Below, one piece after another: positions 18,888-29,199 of a stretch of DNA of 64,000 nucleotides (position 1 is the stretch's first letter; every line of letters begins with the position of its first letter). The stretch is from Sphingomonas oligophenolica (lineage in GTDB: Bacteria; Pseudomonadota; Alphaproteobacteria; Sphingomonadales; Sphingomonadaceae): NCBI RefSeq assembly GCF_006438955.1, contig NZ_RCZK01000001.1, forward strand, positions 62,001 to 126,000, read 5' to 3'. Position numbers and translations under genes: made by a program. The notes under the pieces were generated by a model that made no database searches, was not told where the DNA came from, and saw only the letters and a program-made list of their open reading frames with translations.

Positions 18888-19772
18888 ATGTGCGACGAGC
18901 ATACCGCCGAGGATAACGCGAACTTCCTGGCCGCGGTCTCGCGCCGCCAGTTCGGGACGATGGCGGCGAAAGCGGCGGGCGCGGCGGGGCTGATCGCGAT
19001 GCTGCCGACGCCCGCGGACGCCAAGGCGGTGAACGGCAAGACCGTGGCGATCACGACCCCCGATGGCACCGCCGACGCCTATTGGGTCGCGCCGCAGGGC
19101 GCGGGCAGCTACCCCGGCGTACTGATCTGGCCCGACATCATGGGGCTGCGGCCCGCGTTCATGCAGATGGCCGACCGGCTGGCGCAATCGGGCTATGCGG
19201 TGCTGTGCGTCAACCAGTTCTACCGCTCGACCAAGGCGCCGTTCCTCCAGCCCGGCGAAAGCTACGACCAGCCCGCGGTGCGCGAGAAGATCGCACCGAT
19301 GGTGAAGGCGCTCTCCCCCGACGGCACCGTCCGCGACGCCAAGGTCTTTACCGCGTTCATCGATGCGCAGCCGCAGACCGACCACAAGAAGGGGCTCGCC
19401 ACCACCGGCTATTGCATGGGTGGGCCGATGGTGTTCCGCACCGCCGCCGCAGTGCCCGATCGGGTCCGCGCGGGCGCGACCTTCCACGGCGGCGGACTGG
19501 TGAGCGACACACCCGACAGCCCGCACCTGCTGATCCCGCAGATGAAGGCGCAATATTTGATCGCGATCGCCGCCAACGACGATGCGCGCAGCCCCGGCGA
19601 CAAGACCGTGCTGCGCGACGCGTTCGCCAAGGCCAAGCTGCCCGCCGAGATCGAGGTGTATGACGGCACGATGCACGGCTGGTGCCCGCCCGATAGCCGC
19701 GTCTACAACATGGCGCAGGCGGAAAAGGCGTGGAACCGGATGCTGGCGCTGTTCGACAAGACGCTGGTGTAA
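18888..19772 (+). CDS. dienelactone hydrolase family protein, Tat-exported
   Basis: 294 residues. A twin-arginine-like leader (SRRQF then a hydrophobic Ala/Gly stretch ending PADA) suggests Tat export. The alpha/beta-hydrolase core has the cysteine nucleophile in GYCMGG and the histidine in MHGWC, as in dienelactone hydrolases. An acidic member probably lies in IAANDDARS. Substrate unknown; family members hydrolyse lactones and esters. Confidence 0.9.
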   Translation: MCDEHTAEDNANFLAAVSRRQFGTMAAKAAGAAGLIAMLPTPADAKAVNGKTVAITTPDGTADAYWVAPQGAGSYPGVLIWPDIMGLRPAFMQMADRLAQSGYAVLCVNQFYRSTKAPFLQPGESYDQPAVREKIAPMVKALSPDGTVRDAKVFTAFIDAQPQTDHKKGLATTGYCMGGPMVFRTAAAVPDRVRAGATFHGGGLVSDTPDSPHLLIPQMKAQYLIAIAANDDARSPGDKTVLRDAFAKAKLPAEIEVYDGTMHGWCPPDSRVYNMAQAEKAWNRMLALFDKTLV

Positions 19773-19852
19773 CTGTCAACGCGGCGCGATGCCAGAGCGC
19801 AGCTCCGCCAAGCAACGCCAGCCCATGCCGCGATGGCTAGCCACCAATCCGA

Positions 19853-21265
19853 TCACATATGGATTGGCTTGCCCTGGACCGCCATCGCGGCTTCCTTGAG
19901 CGCCTCCATGTGCGTCGGGTGCGCGTGGCAGGTGTAGGCGATGTCTTCGCTGGTCGCGCCGAATTCCATCGCGAGCGCCGCCTCGGCGATCATCGTGCCC
20001 GCCAGGCTGGCGACGATCCAGACGCCGAGCACGCGGTCGCTCTTCGCATCGGCGATGACCTTGACGAAGCCGTCGGTGTCGCGGTTGGTTTTGGCGCGGC
20101 TGTTGGCCATCATCGGGAATTTGCCGACCTTGATCGCGCCGCCCGCCGCGGTCGCTTTCTCGCGCGCGGCCTCTTCGGTCAGGCCGACGCCCGCGATCTC
20201 GGGCATCGTGTAGACGACGCTGGGGATCACATCCTCGTTGACGATGCCGGTGTGGCCCGCGATGTTTTCCGCGACCGCGACGCCTTCGTCCTCCGCCTTG
20301 TGCGCGAGCATCAGGCCGGGGACGCAATCGCCGATCGCCCAGACGCCGTCGACCTTGGTCTTGAAGCTATGGTCGGTCTCGATCTGGCCGCGGCTGTTGA
20401 GCTCAAGCCCGATCGCGGCAAGGTTCAGCCCATCGACATTGGCGCGGCGACCGATGCTGACGAGCACCGCGTCGGCGGTCAGCGTTTCCGCTTCTCCTCC
20501 CGTCGCGGGTTCGATCGTGACGGTGGCGGTCGCACCATCGACGGTGACGCCGGTGACCTTCATCGAGGTCTTGAGGTCCATGCCCTGTTTCTTGAACAGC
20601 TTGGCAGATTCCTTACGGACCTCGCCGTCGAAGCCGGGCAGGATCTGGTCCATATATTCGACCACGGTAACCTTCGCACCGAGCCGCCGCCAGACGCTGC
20701 CGAGCTCGAGCCCGATCACGCCGCCGCCGATCACGATCATATGCTCAGGGACCTTGGGCAGCGCGAGCGCGCCGGTGCTGTCGACGACGATTGTCTGGTC
20801 GACCTCGACTCCCGGCAGCGGCGTGACCGACGAACCGGTCGCGATCACGATGTTCTTCGCGGTGACGGTCTCGCCCGCGACCTCGACCGAATGCGCGTCC
20901 CTGAACGCGGCGAGGCCCTTCAACCACGTCACCTTGTTCTTCTTGAACAGGAATTCGACCCCGCCGGTCAGTTCCTTGACCGCCTTCGCCTTTTCGGCGT
21001 GCATCTGGTCGAGGTTGAGCTTCACCCCGGAGAATTCGACCCCGAACTTGGTGAGATGCCCGGCGCTCGCCTCCTCGTAGATTTCCGACGCGTGAAGCAG
21101 CGCCTTCGACGGGATGCAGCCGACGTTGAGACAGGTGCCGCCCAGCGTCTCCCGCGATTCAGCGCACGCGGTGCGCAAGCCCAGCTGTGCGGCGCGGATC
21201 GCGGCGACATAGCCGCCGGGGCCGGCGCCGATCACGAGGACGTCATAGTCGTAGTCAGCCATCAT
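19853..21265 (-). CDS. lpdA: dihydrolipoyl dehydrogenase (E3)
   Basis: 470 residues; a second ATG lies at 21262. FAD motif VIGAGPGGYVAA at the N-terminus, redox disulfide C45-C50 (GGTCLNVGCIPSK), an NAD motif IGGGVIGLELG, and the interface segment TCHAHPTHME near the end. It reoxidises lipoamide of the 2-oxoglutarate dehydrogenase complex. It is last in the TCA cluster, after odhB, separated by an R3 repeat pair. Confidence 0.97.
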   Translation of the reverse strand: MMADYDYDVLVIGAGPGGYVAAIRAAQLGLRTACAESRETLGGTCLNVGCIPSKALLHASEIYEEASAGHLTKFGVEFSGVKLNLDQMHAEKAKAVKELTGGVEFLFKKNKVTWLKGLAAFRDAHSVEVAGETVTAKNIVIATGSSVTPLPGVEVDQTIVVDSTGALALPKVPEHMIVIGGGVIGLELGSVWRRLGAKVTVVEYMDQILPGFDGEVRKESAKLFKKQGMDLKTSMKVTGVTVDGATATVTIEPATGGEAETLTADAVLVSIGRRANVDGLNLAAIGLELNSRGQIETDHSFKTKVDGVWAIGDCVPGLMLAHKAEDEGVAVAENIAGHTGIVNEDVIPSVVYTMPEIAGVGLTEEAAREKATAAGGAIKVGKFPMMANSRAKTNRDTDGFVKVIADAKSDRVLGVWIVASLAGTMIAEAALAMEFGATSEDIAYTCHAHPTHMEALKEAAMAVQGKPIHM

Positions 21266-21271
21266 ACACTC

Positions 21272-21355
21272 CGTTCGCCCTGAGCCTGTCGAAGGGCGGG
21301 TAAGATCGTTTCGTTGCCGTCGGGGATATGTGCTTCGACAAGCTCAGCACGAACG
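21272..21355. repeat. Family R3 palindrome pair
   Basis: Inverted copies at 21272-21298 and 21332-21355 in the odhB-lpdA junction. Core GAGCCTGTCGAAG against CTTCGACAAGCTC. It may form a stem-loop in the operon mRNA. Confidence 0.85.
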
Positions 21356-21378
21356 GATGTAGGTATTTTCCTTCCCGA

Positions 21379-22644
21379 TCAAAGGTCGATCAAAATCCGC
21401 GTCGGGTCCTCGATCGCATTTTTCAGCGCGACGAGGAACGTCACCGCCTCGCGCCCGTCGATCAGGCGATGGTCGTAGCTTAGCGCCAGATACATCATCG
21501 GTCGCACCACGACCTGGCCGTCGATCACCACCGCGCGATCCTCGATCCGGTGGAGCCCGAGCACCGCCGACTGCGGCGGGTTGATGATCGGGGTCGACAT
21601 CAGGCTGCCGAACACGCCGCCGTTCGAGATGGTGAAGGTGCCGCCCTTCATCTCGTCCATCTTGAGCTCGCCCGATTTGGCGCGGCGACCGAAATCGCCG
21701 ATCGTCTTTTCGACCTCTGCGACGCTCATCTGGTCGGCATCGCGGATGACGGGAACGACTAGCCCGCCGGGCGACGACACCGCGACCGAGATATCGGCGT
21801 AATCATGATAGACGATGTCGTCGCCGTCGATCGAGGCGTTGACGTTGGGAATATCCTTCAGCGCCATGCACGCGGCCTTCACGAAGAAGCCCATGAAGCC
21901 GAGGCGAACGCCGTGCTTCTTTTCGAACAGTTCCTTGTACTTGGTGCGTGCCGCGATGACCGCGTTCATGTCGACATCGTTGAACGTCGTCAGCAGCGCG
22001 GCGGTGTTCTGCGCTTCCTTCAGGCGGCGCGCGATGGTCTGGCGCAGCCGCGTCATACGGACGCGCTCCTCCTTGCGATCACCGGTCGAGGCGGGCGCCG
22101 CAGCGGTGGGGGCCGCAGCAGCCGCGGCGGGAGCCGGAGCCGGCTTCTGCGCGGCGGCAACGACGTCTTCCTTGGTAATCCGGCCGTCCCTGCCCGATCC
22201 CTTGATCGTCGCGGGATCAACCCCGTGTTCGAGCACCGCGCGGCGCACCGAGGGGGAGAGCGCGGCGGGGCCGTCGGCGGCCGCGCTATCTGTGGAGGAC
22301 GCGCCGGGCTGATCACCATAGCCCGCACCGTCCGCCGGGCCGCCGCCGCTGGTGGGGATTTCGGTCACCGCGGGCTGCGGGGCCGACGCCTGCTTGGGTG
22401 CGGCGCCGCCCGCGTCGATCGTCGCGAGCATGCCGCCGACCTCGACCGTGTCGCCGACCTTCACCGCGTGTTCGCCCATCGTTCCCGCGACGGGAGACGG
22501 CACCTCGATCGAGACCTTGTCGGTTTCGAGGCTCGCGATCGGTTCGTCGGCGGCGACCGTATCACCGGGCTGTTTCAGCCATTCGCCAAGCGTGGCCTCG
22601 GTGATCGATTCGCCGAGCGTTGGTACGAGAACTTCGGTTGCCAT
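21379..22644 (-). CDS. odhB: dihydrolipoyllysine-residue succinyltransferase (E2)
   Basis: 421 residues. An N-terminal lipoyl domain has lipoylated K43 in ETDKVSIE, followed by an Ala/Pro linker. The E3-binding domain reads [20 protein letters not shown] and TKEDVV. The catalytic domain has the active-site motif [13 protein letters not shown]2 core of 2-oxoglutarate dehydrogenase, transferring succinyl groups to CoA. It lies between sucA and lpdA, the other two components. Confidence 0.97.
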   Translation of the reverse strand: MATEVLVPTLGESITEATLGEWLKQPGDTVAADEPIASLETDKVSIEVPSPVAGTMGEHAVKVGDTVEVGGMLATIDAGGAAPKQASAPQPAVTEIPTSGGGPADGAGYGDQPGASSTDSAAADGPAALSPSVRRAVLEHGVDPATIKGSGRDGRITKEDVVAAAQKPAPAPAAAAAAPTAAAPASTGDRKEERVRMTRLRQTIARRLKEAQNTAALLTTFNDVDMNAVIAARTKYKELFEKKHGVRLGFMGFFVKAACMALKDIPNVNASIDGDDIVYHDYADISVAVSSPGGLVVPVIRDADQMSVAEVEKTIGDFGRRAKSGELKMDEMKGGTFTISNGGVFGSLMSTPIINPPQSAVLGLHRIEDRAVVIDGQVVVRPMMYLALSYDHRLIDGREAVTFLVALKNAIEDPTRILIDL

Positions 22645-22661
22645 CTTCGTCTACCTTCATG

Positions 22662-22713
22662 TGCTCCCGCGAAGGCGGGAGCCCAGACTGGACACCCGCC
22701 TTCGCGGGTGAAC
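22662..22713. repeat. Family R2 palindrome pair
   Basis: Two inverted palindromes (CTCCCGCGAAGGCGGGAG and CACCCGCCTTCGCGGGTG) share a central CCAGACTGG, in the sucA-odhB junction. Confidence 0.87.
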
Positions 22714-22723
22714 AGGAGGGGGG

Positions 22724-25657
22724 TTAATTCTTCTTCGCGCGCCGGAATTCGTCGCGGACATTGTGACCGAGCGCGTCGGCGACGAGCGCGGCCTGTTCGA
22801 GTTGGTGGCGCTTCATCAACCCCGTTGCCGGGCTCGCCGCCGCCGCGCGGCCCGCATAGCGAGCGCGCGCGACCTTGCCCTTCGCCGCAGCCAACGCTTC
22901 TTCGATCAGCGGCTCGACAAAGGTCCAATAGCCGTTGTTCTTCGGCTCCTCCTGCGCCCAGACGACCTCTTCGAGCGCGGGCAGCTTCTTGACGCGCGCA
23001 GCGAGCGGCTCGCCCGGGAAGGGATAGAGCTGTTCGATCCGGACGATCTGCGTGTGCGTATCCCCCGCCGCGTTGCGCGCCTCGATCAGGTCATAGGCAA
23101 CCTTGCCCGAACACAGGACCAGCCGCCGGGTATCGGCGTCCGCGGCGCCGTTGGTGTCCGACAGGATGCGCTTGAAATGGCTGTCGCCCTGGAAATCCGC
23201 CGCCGCGCTCACTGCCAGCTTGTGCCGCAGCAGCGATTTCGGCGTCATGATGATCAGCGGTTTGCGGAAATTGCGGTGCATCTGCCGCCGCAGCAGGTGG
23301 AAGTAATTGGCGGGGGTGGTACAGTTGGCGACCTGCATATTGTCCTGCGCGCACAATTGCAGGAAGCGTTCGGGTCGTGCCGAACTATGCTCCGGCCCCT
23401 GCCCCTCATAGCCATGCGGCAACAGCATCACGAGCCCGTTGGCGCGGAGCCACTTGGCCTCACCACTGGCGATGAACTGATCGATCATGATCTGCGCGCC
23501 GTTCGAAAAATCGCCGAACTGCGCTTCCCATAGCACCAACGTCTTGGGGTCGGCGAGCGCATAGCCATATTCGAACCCGAGCACGCCATATTCGCTCAAG
23601 GGCGAATCGAGCACCTCGAAATTGCCGTGCTCGATCGCCTGCAATGGTACGAACTTGTGCTCGTCGGTCTGGTCGACCCAGACCGCGTGGCGCTGGCTGA
23701 AGGTGCCGCGCCCCGAATCCTGGCCCGACAGGCGGACACCATAGCCCTCCGACAGCAACGCACCGAATGCGAGCGCCTCGCCGGTCGCCCAGTCGAAGTT
23801 TGTGGCGCTCGCGAACATCTCGCGCTTGGCATCGAGCACGCGGCTGAGCGTCTTGTGGATCTGGATGCTGTCGGGGACGCTGGTCAGCGTGCGACCGAGC
23901 GAATCGAACAGCTTCTTGTCGATTCCGGTCTCGACGTTGCGCCGCGCGGTTTCGGCGTCGGCGGGGGCATGGAGCCCCGACCAGCGCCCCGCGAACCAGT
24001 CGGCACGGTTCGGCTTGTAGCCCGCGCCCGCCTCGAACTCGCCTTCGAGCAGCGTCACATATTGTTTCGAATTATCGTCGATCCACGCCGCGTCGACCAC
24101 GCCTTCCGCGATCAGCCGCTTGCCGTAGATTTCGGAGACCGGCGGGTGCGTCTTGATCGCCTGATACATCAGCGGCTGGGTGAAGCTCGGCTCGTCGCCC
24201 TCGTTGTGGCCGAAACGGCGATAGCACCACATGTCGATCACGACGTCGCGGTGGAAGCACTGGCGATATTCGATCGCCATCTTGGTCGCGAAGGTCACCG
24301 CTTCGGGATCGTCGCCGTTGACGTGGAAAATCGGCGCCTGGACGCCCTTGGCGACGTCCGACGGATAGGGTGACGAGCGCGCGAACTGCGGACTGGTCGT
24401 GAAGCCGATCTGGTTGTTGATGACGAAGTGGATGCAGCCACCGGTATTGTAGCCGCGGATGCCCGAGAAGCCGAGGCATTCCCACACGATCCCCTGCCCC
24501 GCGAACGCTGCATCGCCGTGGATCAGCACGGGCAGCGCCATCTCATGCTTGGCGAGATCGCCCGCGATCGTCTGGATCGCGCGGGTCTTGCCGAGCACGA
24601 CGGGGTCCTCCGCCTCGAGATGCGACGGGTTGGCGACGAGCGACATGTGGACCTTGATCCCGTCGAATTCGCGGTCGGTGCTGGTGCCGAGGTGGTATTT
24701 GACGTCCCCCGATCCCGCGACATCGTCGGGGTTGTCGGAGCCACCGCCGAATTCGTGGAAGATGATCCGGAACGGCTTGGCCATCACGTTCGACAGTACG
24801 TTCAATCGCCCGCGATGCGCCATCCCGAACACGATCTCGCGCACCCCCATCGCGCCGCCATATTTGATCACGCTTTCGAGCGCGGGGATCATCGATTCGC
24901 CGCCGTCGAGCCCGAACCGCTTGGTTCCGACATATTTGCGGCCGAGGAATTTCTCCCATTGTTCGGCCTCGATCACCTTGTTGAGGATCGCCTTCTTGCC
25001 GAGCGGGGTGAACTCGATCGCCTTGTCCTTGCCCTCCATCCGCTCCTGCAGGAAGCGGCGCTCGTCGACATCGGCGATGTGCATATATTCGAGGCCGACG
25101 TTGCCGCAATAATTGCGCCGCAGCGTGTCGACGAGGTCGCGGACGGTCGCCCATTCGAACCCGAGCGCACCGCCGAGGTAGACCTTGCGATCGATGTCGG
25201 CGTCGGAAAAGCCATGATACTCGGTGCGCAGGTCCTGCGGCAGCTCGCGTAGCCCCGACAGGTTCAACGGGTCGAGGTTCGAGGCGAGGTGACCCCGCAC
25301 GCGATAGGTGCGGATCAGCATCATCGCGCGGATCGAATCGCTCGCCGCGCGGATCACCGCATCTTGATCGGGCGCGGGCGCGGTTGCGGGCGCGGGCTTG
25401 CCGCCCTTTGGCGGCTTGGGCGCGGGCTCCATCTGGGTCGGATCGAGCGCGGCGGTGAGATCGTCGGTGGTCGCTGGCGGCCACGCTGGGTTGCCCCAGC
25501 TCGGCCCCGACATCGATCCTTCGAGCCCGTCGAAAAACTCGCGCCATCCCGCCTCGACGCCGTCGGGCGCGGTCTTGTATTTCGCATACAGCGCCTCGAC
25601 GAACCCCGGGCTGACACCCGCGGCGATCTCGCTGAAATCCTGGCCTTCGTAGCCCAT
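22724..25657 (-). CDS. sucA: 2-oxoglutarate dehydrogenase E1 component
   Basis: 977 residues from ATG 25657, which has AAGGAG 8 bp upstream. The frame stays open to 25723 through an R2 repeat, which is not coding. N-terminal QDFSEIAAGV..FVEALYAKYK matches the E2-binding start of OdhA/SucA. The thiamine-diphosphate region includes GMAHRGRLNVLSNV, GDAAFAGQG and RFGHNEGDEP. It decarboxylates 2-oxoglutarate. Typical length 930-990. Confidence 0.97.
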   Translation of the reverse strand: MGYEGQDFSEIAAGVSPGFVEALYAKYKTAPDGVEAGWREFFDGLEGSMSGPSWGNPAWPPATTDDLTAALDPTQMEPAPKPPKGGKPAPATAPAPDQDAVIRAASDSIRAMMLIRTYRVRGHLASNLDPLNLSGLRELPQDLRTEYHGFSDADIDRKVYLGGALGFEWATVRDLVDTLRRNYCGNVGLEYMHIADVDERRFLQERMEGKDKAIEFTPLGKKAILNKVIEAEQWEKFLGRKYVGTKRFGLDGGESMIPALESVIKYGGAMGVREIVFGMAHRGRLNVLSNVMAKPFRIIFHEFGGGSDNPDDVAGSGDVKYHLGTSTDREFDGIKVHMSLVANPSHLEAEDPVVLGKTRAIQTIAGDLAKHEMALPVLIHGDAAFAGQGIVWECLGFSGIRGYNTGGCIHFVINNQIGFTTSPQFARSSPYPSDVAKGVQAPIFHVNGDDPEAVTFATKMAIEYRQCFHRDVVIDMWCYRRFGHNEGDEPSFTQPLMYQAIKTHPPVSEIYGKRLIAEGVVDAAWIDDNSKQYVTLLEGEFEAGAGYKPNRADWFAGRWSGLHAPADAETARRNVETGIDKKLFDSLGRTLTSVPDSIQIHKTLSRVLDAKREMFASATNFDWATGEALAFGALLSEGYGVRLSGQDSGRGTFSQRHAVWVDQTDEHKFVPLQAIEHGNFEVLDSPLSEYGVLGFEYGYALADPKTLVLWEAQFGDFSNGAQIMIDQFIASGEAKWLRANGLVMLLPHGYEGQGPEHSSARPERFLQLCAQDNMQVANCTTPANYFHLLRRQMHRNFRKPLIIMTPKSLLRHKLAVSAAADFQGDSHFKRILSDTNGAADADTRRLVLCSGKVAYDLIEARNAAGDTHTQIVRIEQLYPFPGEPLAARVKKLPALEEVVWAQEEPKNNGYWTFVEPLIEEALAAAKGKVARARYAGRAAAASPATGLMKRHQLEQAALVADALGHNVRDEFRRAKKN

Positions 25658-25671
25658 CACGCCACTCCTTG

Positions 25672-25723
25672 TGTCCCCGCGAAGGCGGGGACCCAGTCTG
25701 GACTCCCGCCTGCGCGGGAGCAC
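25672..25723. repeat. Family R2 palindrome pair
   Basis: Inverted palindromes around a central CCAGTCTGG, in the sucD-sucA junction and just ahead of the sucA ribosome site. Confidence 0.87.
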
Positions 25724-25726
25724 AAC

Positions 25727-26611
25727 TCAGCCGTTCAACACAGCCAACAACGTCTCGCCGAGCTCGGACGGGCTCGCCGACACCTTGATCCCGGCGGCTT
25801 CCATCGCCGCGATCTTGCTTTCCGCATCGCCCTTGCCGCCCGACACGATCGCGCCCGCATGGCCCATCCGCCGCCCGGGGGGCGCGGTTCGGCCCGCGAT
25901 AAAGCCCGCCATCGGCTTCTTGCGGCCACGCTTGGCCTCGTCGATCAGGAATTGCGCGGCCTGCTCCTCGGCATCGCCGCCGATCTCGCCGATCATGATG
26001 ATCGACTTGGTCGCCTCGTCCGCCAGAAACAACTCGAGCACGTCGATGAAGTTGGTGCCGTTGACCGGATCGCCGCCGATCCCGACCGCGGTGGTCTGGC
26101 CGAGGCCCGCGTTGCTGGTCTGGAACACCGCCTCATAGGTCAGCGTCCCCGACCGCGACACGACGCCGACCGAGCCCTTTTTGAAAATCGACCCCGGCAT
26201 GATCCCGATCTTGCACTCGCCCGGCGTCAGCACGCCCGGGCAGTTCGGCCCGATCAGCCGCGACTTCGATCCCGACAGCGCGCGCTTGACCTTGACCATG
26301 TCGAGCACCGGAATGCCTTCGGTGATGCACACGATCAGCGGCACCTCGGCGTCGATCGCCTCGAGGATCGAATCACCCGCGAAGGGGGGCGGCACATACA
26401 CCACCGACGCGGTCGCGCCGGTCGCGTGCATCGCCTCGGCGACGGTGTTGTAGTTCGGCAGGCCGAGATGCGTCGTGCCGCCCTTGCCCGGCGTCACCCC
26501 CGCGACCATCTGCGTGCCGTAATCCAGCGCCGCCTGGGTATGAAAGCTGCCGGTATTGCCGGTCATCCCTTGCGTAATGACCTTGGTGTTCTTGTCGACG
26601 AGGATGCTCAT
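25727..26611 (-). CDS. sucD: succinate--CoA ligase alpha subunit
   Basis: 294 residues. N-terminal CoA-binding [21 protein letters not shown], the IGPNCPG segment, and the phosphorylated histidine in [10 protein letters not shown] near the C-terminus. It converts succinyl-CoA to succinate with nucleotide triphosphate formation, together with the beta subunit SucC. sucC is not in the expected place between mdh and sucD, where a GIY-YIG gene lies instead. Confidence 0.97.
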   Translation of the reverse strand: MSILVDKNTKVITQGMTGNTGSFHTQAALDYGTQMVAGVTPGKGGTTHLGLPNYNTVAEAMHATGATASVVYVPPPFAGDSILEAIDAEVPLIVCITEGIPVLDMVKVKRALSGSKSRLIGPNCPGVLTPGECKIGIMPGSIFKKGSVGVVSRSGTLTYEAVFQTSNAGLGQTTAVGIGGDPVNGTNFIDVLELFLADEATKSIIMIGEIGGDAEEQAAQFLIDEAKRGRKKPMAGFIAGRTAPPGRRMGHAGAIVSGGKGDAESKIAAMEAAGIKVSASPSELGETLLAVLNG

Positions 26612-26628
26612 TCGATCTTTATCCTTAC

Positions 26629-27000
26629 CGCCCCGGCGAACGCCGGGGTCCAGTTGGGAAGGTGGTCATGGTCGTGCGATTCGATCGTATAAATCATCCC
26701 AGTCGGGATTTTCGCCTTCGATCTCCTGCACTTTCCAGTTCCGCCTCCACTCCTTCATCTGCCGCTCAAGCTGCCGCGCCGCTTCCCAGCTGTCGTGGGT
26801 CTCGTACCAGACGAGAAGATGACAGCCGTATCGCTTCGTAAATCCCTCGACGACGCCGTTGCGATGCTCCCATGCCCGCTTCGGCAAGTTCGTCGTCGAT
26901 CCGAGATAGATCGTGCCGTTGCGATGATTGGCCATGATATAGACATAGGCCGGTCCATTCATCGCGGGCGCTCCCCACTGGACCCCGGCGTTCGCCGGGG
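26629..27000. mobile_element. candidate palindrome-bounded GIY-YIG element
   Basis: R1 copies at 26629-26664 and 26976-27000 lie in inverted orientation with tails facing inward, enclosing a nuclease gene and almost nothing else: 1-2 bp separate the left repeat from the stop codon, and 13 bp separate the start codon from the right repeat. The two other R1 pairs in this window have the same arrangement with only 40-45 bp inside. The plus strand right palindrome is followed by eight T, so it could also terminate antisense transcripts. Mobility is inferred. Confidence 0.5.
26666..26962 (-). CDS. GIY-YIG family nuclease
   Basis: 98 residues, essentially one GIY-YIG domain. The first motif appears as VYI (7-9), the second as YLG (19-21), then catalytic R29 and E66 in QLERQMKEWRR, and the NPDWDDLY end usual in small stand-alone members of the UPF0213 type. 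These are predicted to nick DNA; partners are unknown. A GGGGAG lies 8 bp before ATG 26962. The gene is bracketed by inverted R1 palindromes and interrupts the mdh-sucD junction. Confidence 0.92.
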   Translation of the reverse strand: MNGPAYVYIMANHRNGTIYLGSTTNLPKRAWEHRNGVVEGFTKRYGCHLLVWYETHDSWEAARQLERQMKEWRRNWKVQEIEGENPDWDDLYDRIARP

Positions 27001-27020
27001 AGGAGTTTTTTTTCAGAGCC

Positions 27021-28013
<993 letters not shown>

Positions 28014-28073
28014 TCACGCCGCATAGGCGCATCCTGCCATCGGGGCAACCGCTAAAGAGGAGGCTCAGCCGTT

Positions 28074-28104
28074 ATTATTGATAGTAGTTCTCAGTATCAA
28101 TAAT
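28074..28104. repeat. AT-rich perfect dyad at the acyltransferase 3' end
   Basis: Arms ATTATTGATA (28074-28083) and TATCAATAAT (28095-28104) are perfect with an 11-nt spacer. They cover the last codons and stop of the acyltransferase gene and are strikingly AT-rich for this genome. There is no clean T-run, so a terminator is uncertain; a protein-binding or junction site is possible. Confidence 0.55.
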
Positions 28105-29154
28105 TGTCACATGGGCAGCGCGCGCGGCGCTGCGAGGACGCTCTCGTAGCCGCATGAAGGGGCGCTCGATCAGTGCGGAGATCAACGCCGCAACCAGCAC
28201 AGACGTACCGAATGCGATTCCGAACACGCCCGACGGCGCCTTCAGGCCGACCTCGCGCGCGATCTCATGGCCGACCTGTCCAATGCTGGGGTGCCAGATG
28301 TAGAGCGGATAGGCGACCGCGCCCAGCATCGCGAGCCAGCGCGTCGACGCCGGCGTGGCGGCATGATGAAAGGCCAGGATCAGCGCCGCGCTGCCGACAT
28401 CCGCGGCGATCAATCCCGGGCCGAACCGCAACGCCGATGTCCCCAACCCGACCAATACCGCATACCCGAGCATCGCCAGCGCAACGTTGCGGGCGCGCCG
28501 CCGAACCAGCGCCGAGAAAAGGGTAGGCCGATATCGTTCGATCCAAGCGAAGAGCACGCCAAGCGCGAGGCCGTCGGCGCGATATTGGGTCTGCCACTGC
28601 AATGCGCGTGGATCGACGCCGTCCGACCACGCGAGCAGCCGTAGGCTCGTGCTGGCCACGATCACCGCCACCAGCGCGACCACCACCCCGCGCGCGCCGT
28701 GCCGCGTCACCAACCACGGCAGCGCTAAAGCCACGACCAAATAGAATTGTTCTTCGACGGCCAGCGACCAGAGGTGGCTTGGAACATGGACGGCGTAATT
28801 CTGGACGTGGAGCAACACCGGCACCACGAGCGCGAACCCCTTGGCGCCTCCCAGCAGGACCAGCGCCGCCAGATACAGGAACAGGACCGGCCATAGCCTC
28901 AGGATGCGGCGCTTGATGAATTTCGCGCGGTCGAACCCGCCGGTGGCCACGCATTCGGCCAGGATGATCCGCCCGACCAGAAAGCCGCTCAGCACGAAGA
29001 ATAGGTCCACCCCCACCCAGCCGACCTCGACGATCGGTCGGATCACCCGATCAAGCGCAGCGATCCCGGTCGCGAAATGCAGATGGAACAGCAGCACGAG
29101 CGAGATAGCGATCCCGCGCACGACGTCCAAGGCGGGCTGGCGACGTAGATCCAT
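28075..29154 (-). CDS. acyltransferase family 3 membrane protein
   Basis: 359 residues with about ten hydrophobic helices. The N-terminal LDVVRGIAISLVLLFH carries the R-G..H signature of acyltransferase-3 (OafA/NodX-like) enzymes. Further markers are GVDLFFVLSGFLVG, the KRRILRLWP segment and SLAVEEQFYL. Such proteins acylate extracytoplasmic sugars. It sits between zapE and mdh, which are usually neighbours, and ends in an AT-rich palindrome, so it may be an insertion. Confidence 0.9.
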   Translation of the reverse strand: MDLRRQPALDVVRGIAISLVLLFHLHFATGIAALDRVIRPIVEVGWVGVDLFFVLSGFLVGRIILAECVATGGFDRAKFIKRRILRLWPVLFLYLAALVLLGGAKGFALVVPVLLHVQNYAVHVPSHLWSLAVEEQFYLVVALALPWLVTRHGARGVVVALVAVIVASTSLRLLAWSDGVDPRALQWQTQYRADGLALGVLFAWIERYRPTLFSALVRRRARNVALAMLGYAVLVGLGTSALRFGPGLIAADVGSAALILAFHHAATPASTRWLAMLGAVAYPLYIWHPSIGQVGHEIAREVGLKAPSGVFGIAFGTSVLVAALISALIERPFMRLRERPRSAARAAHVTIIDTENYYQ

Positions 29155-29199
29155 GGCGCCGATCTGGCACGCGAGTGCTTAACAACCGGTCAGGACGCG

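Noticed and set aside
25658-25723. N-terminal extension of sucA
   Set aside because: These codons come from the R2 repeat and lie upstream of a clear AAGGAG-ATG start at 25657.
27001-27013. Terminator for mdh at the eight-T run
   Set aside because: The T-run follows the palindrome on the plus strand, while mdh is on the minus strand, so it cannot terminate mdh.
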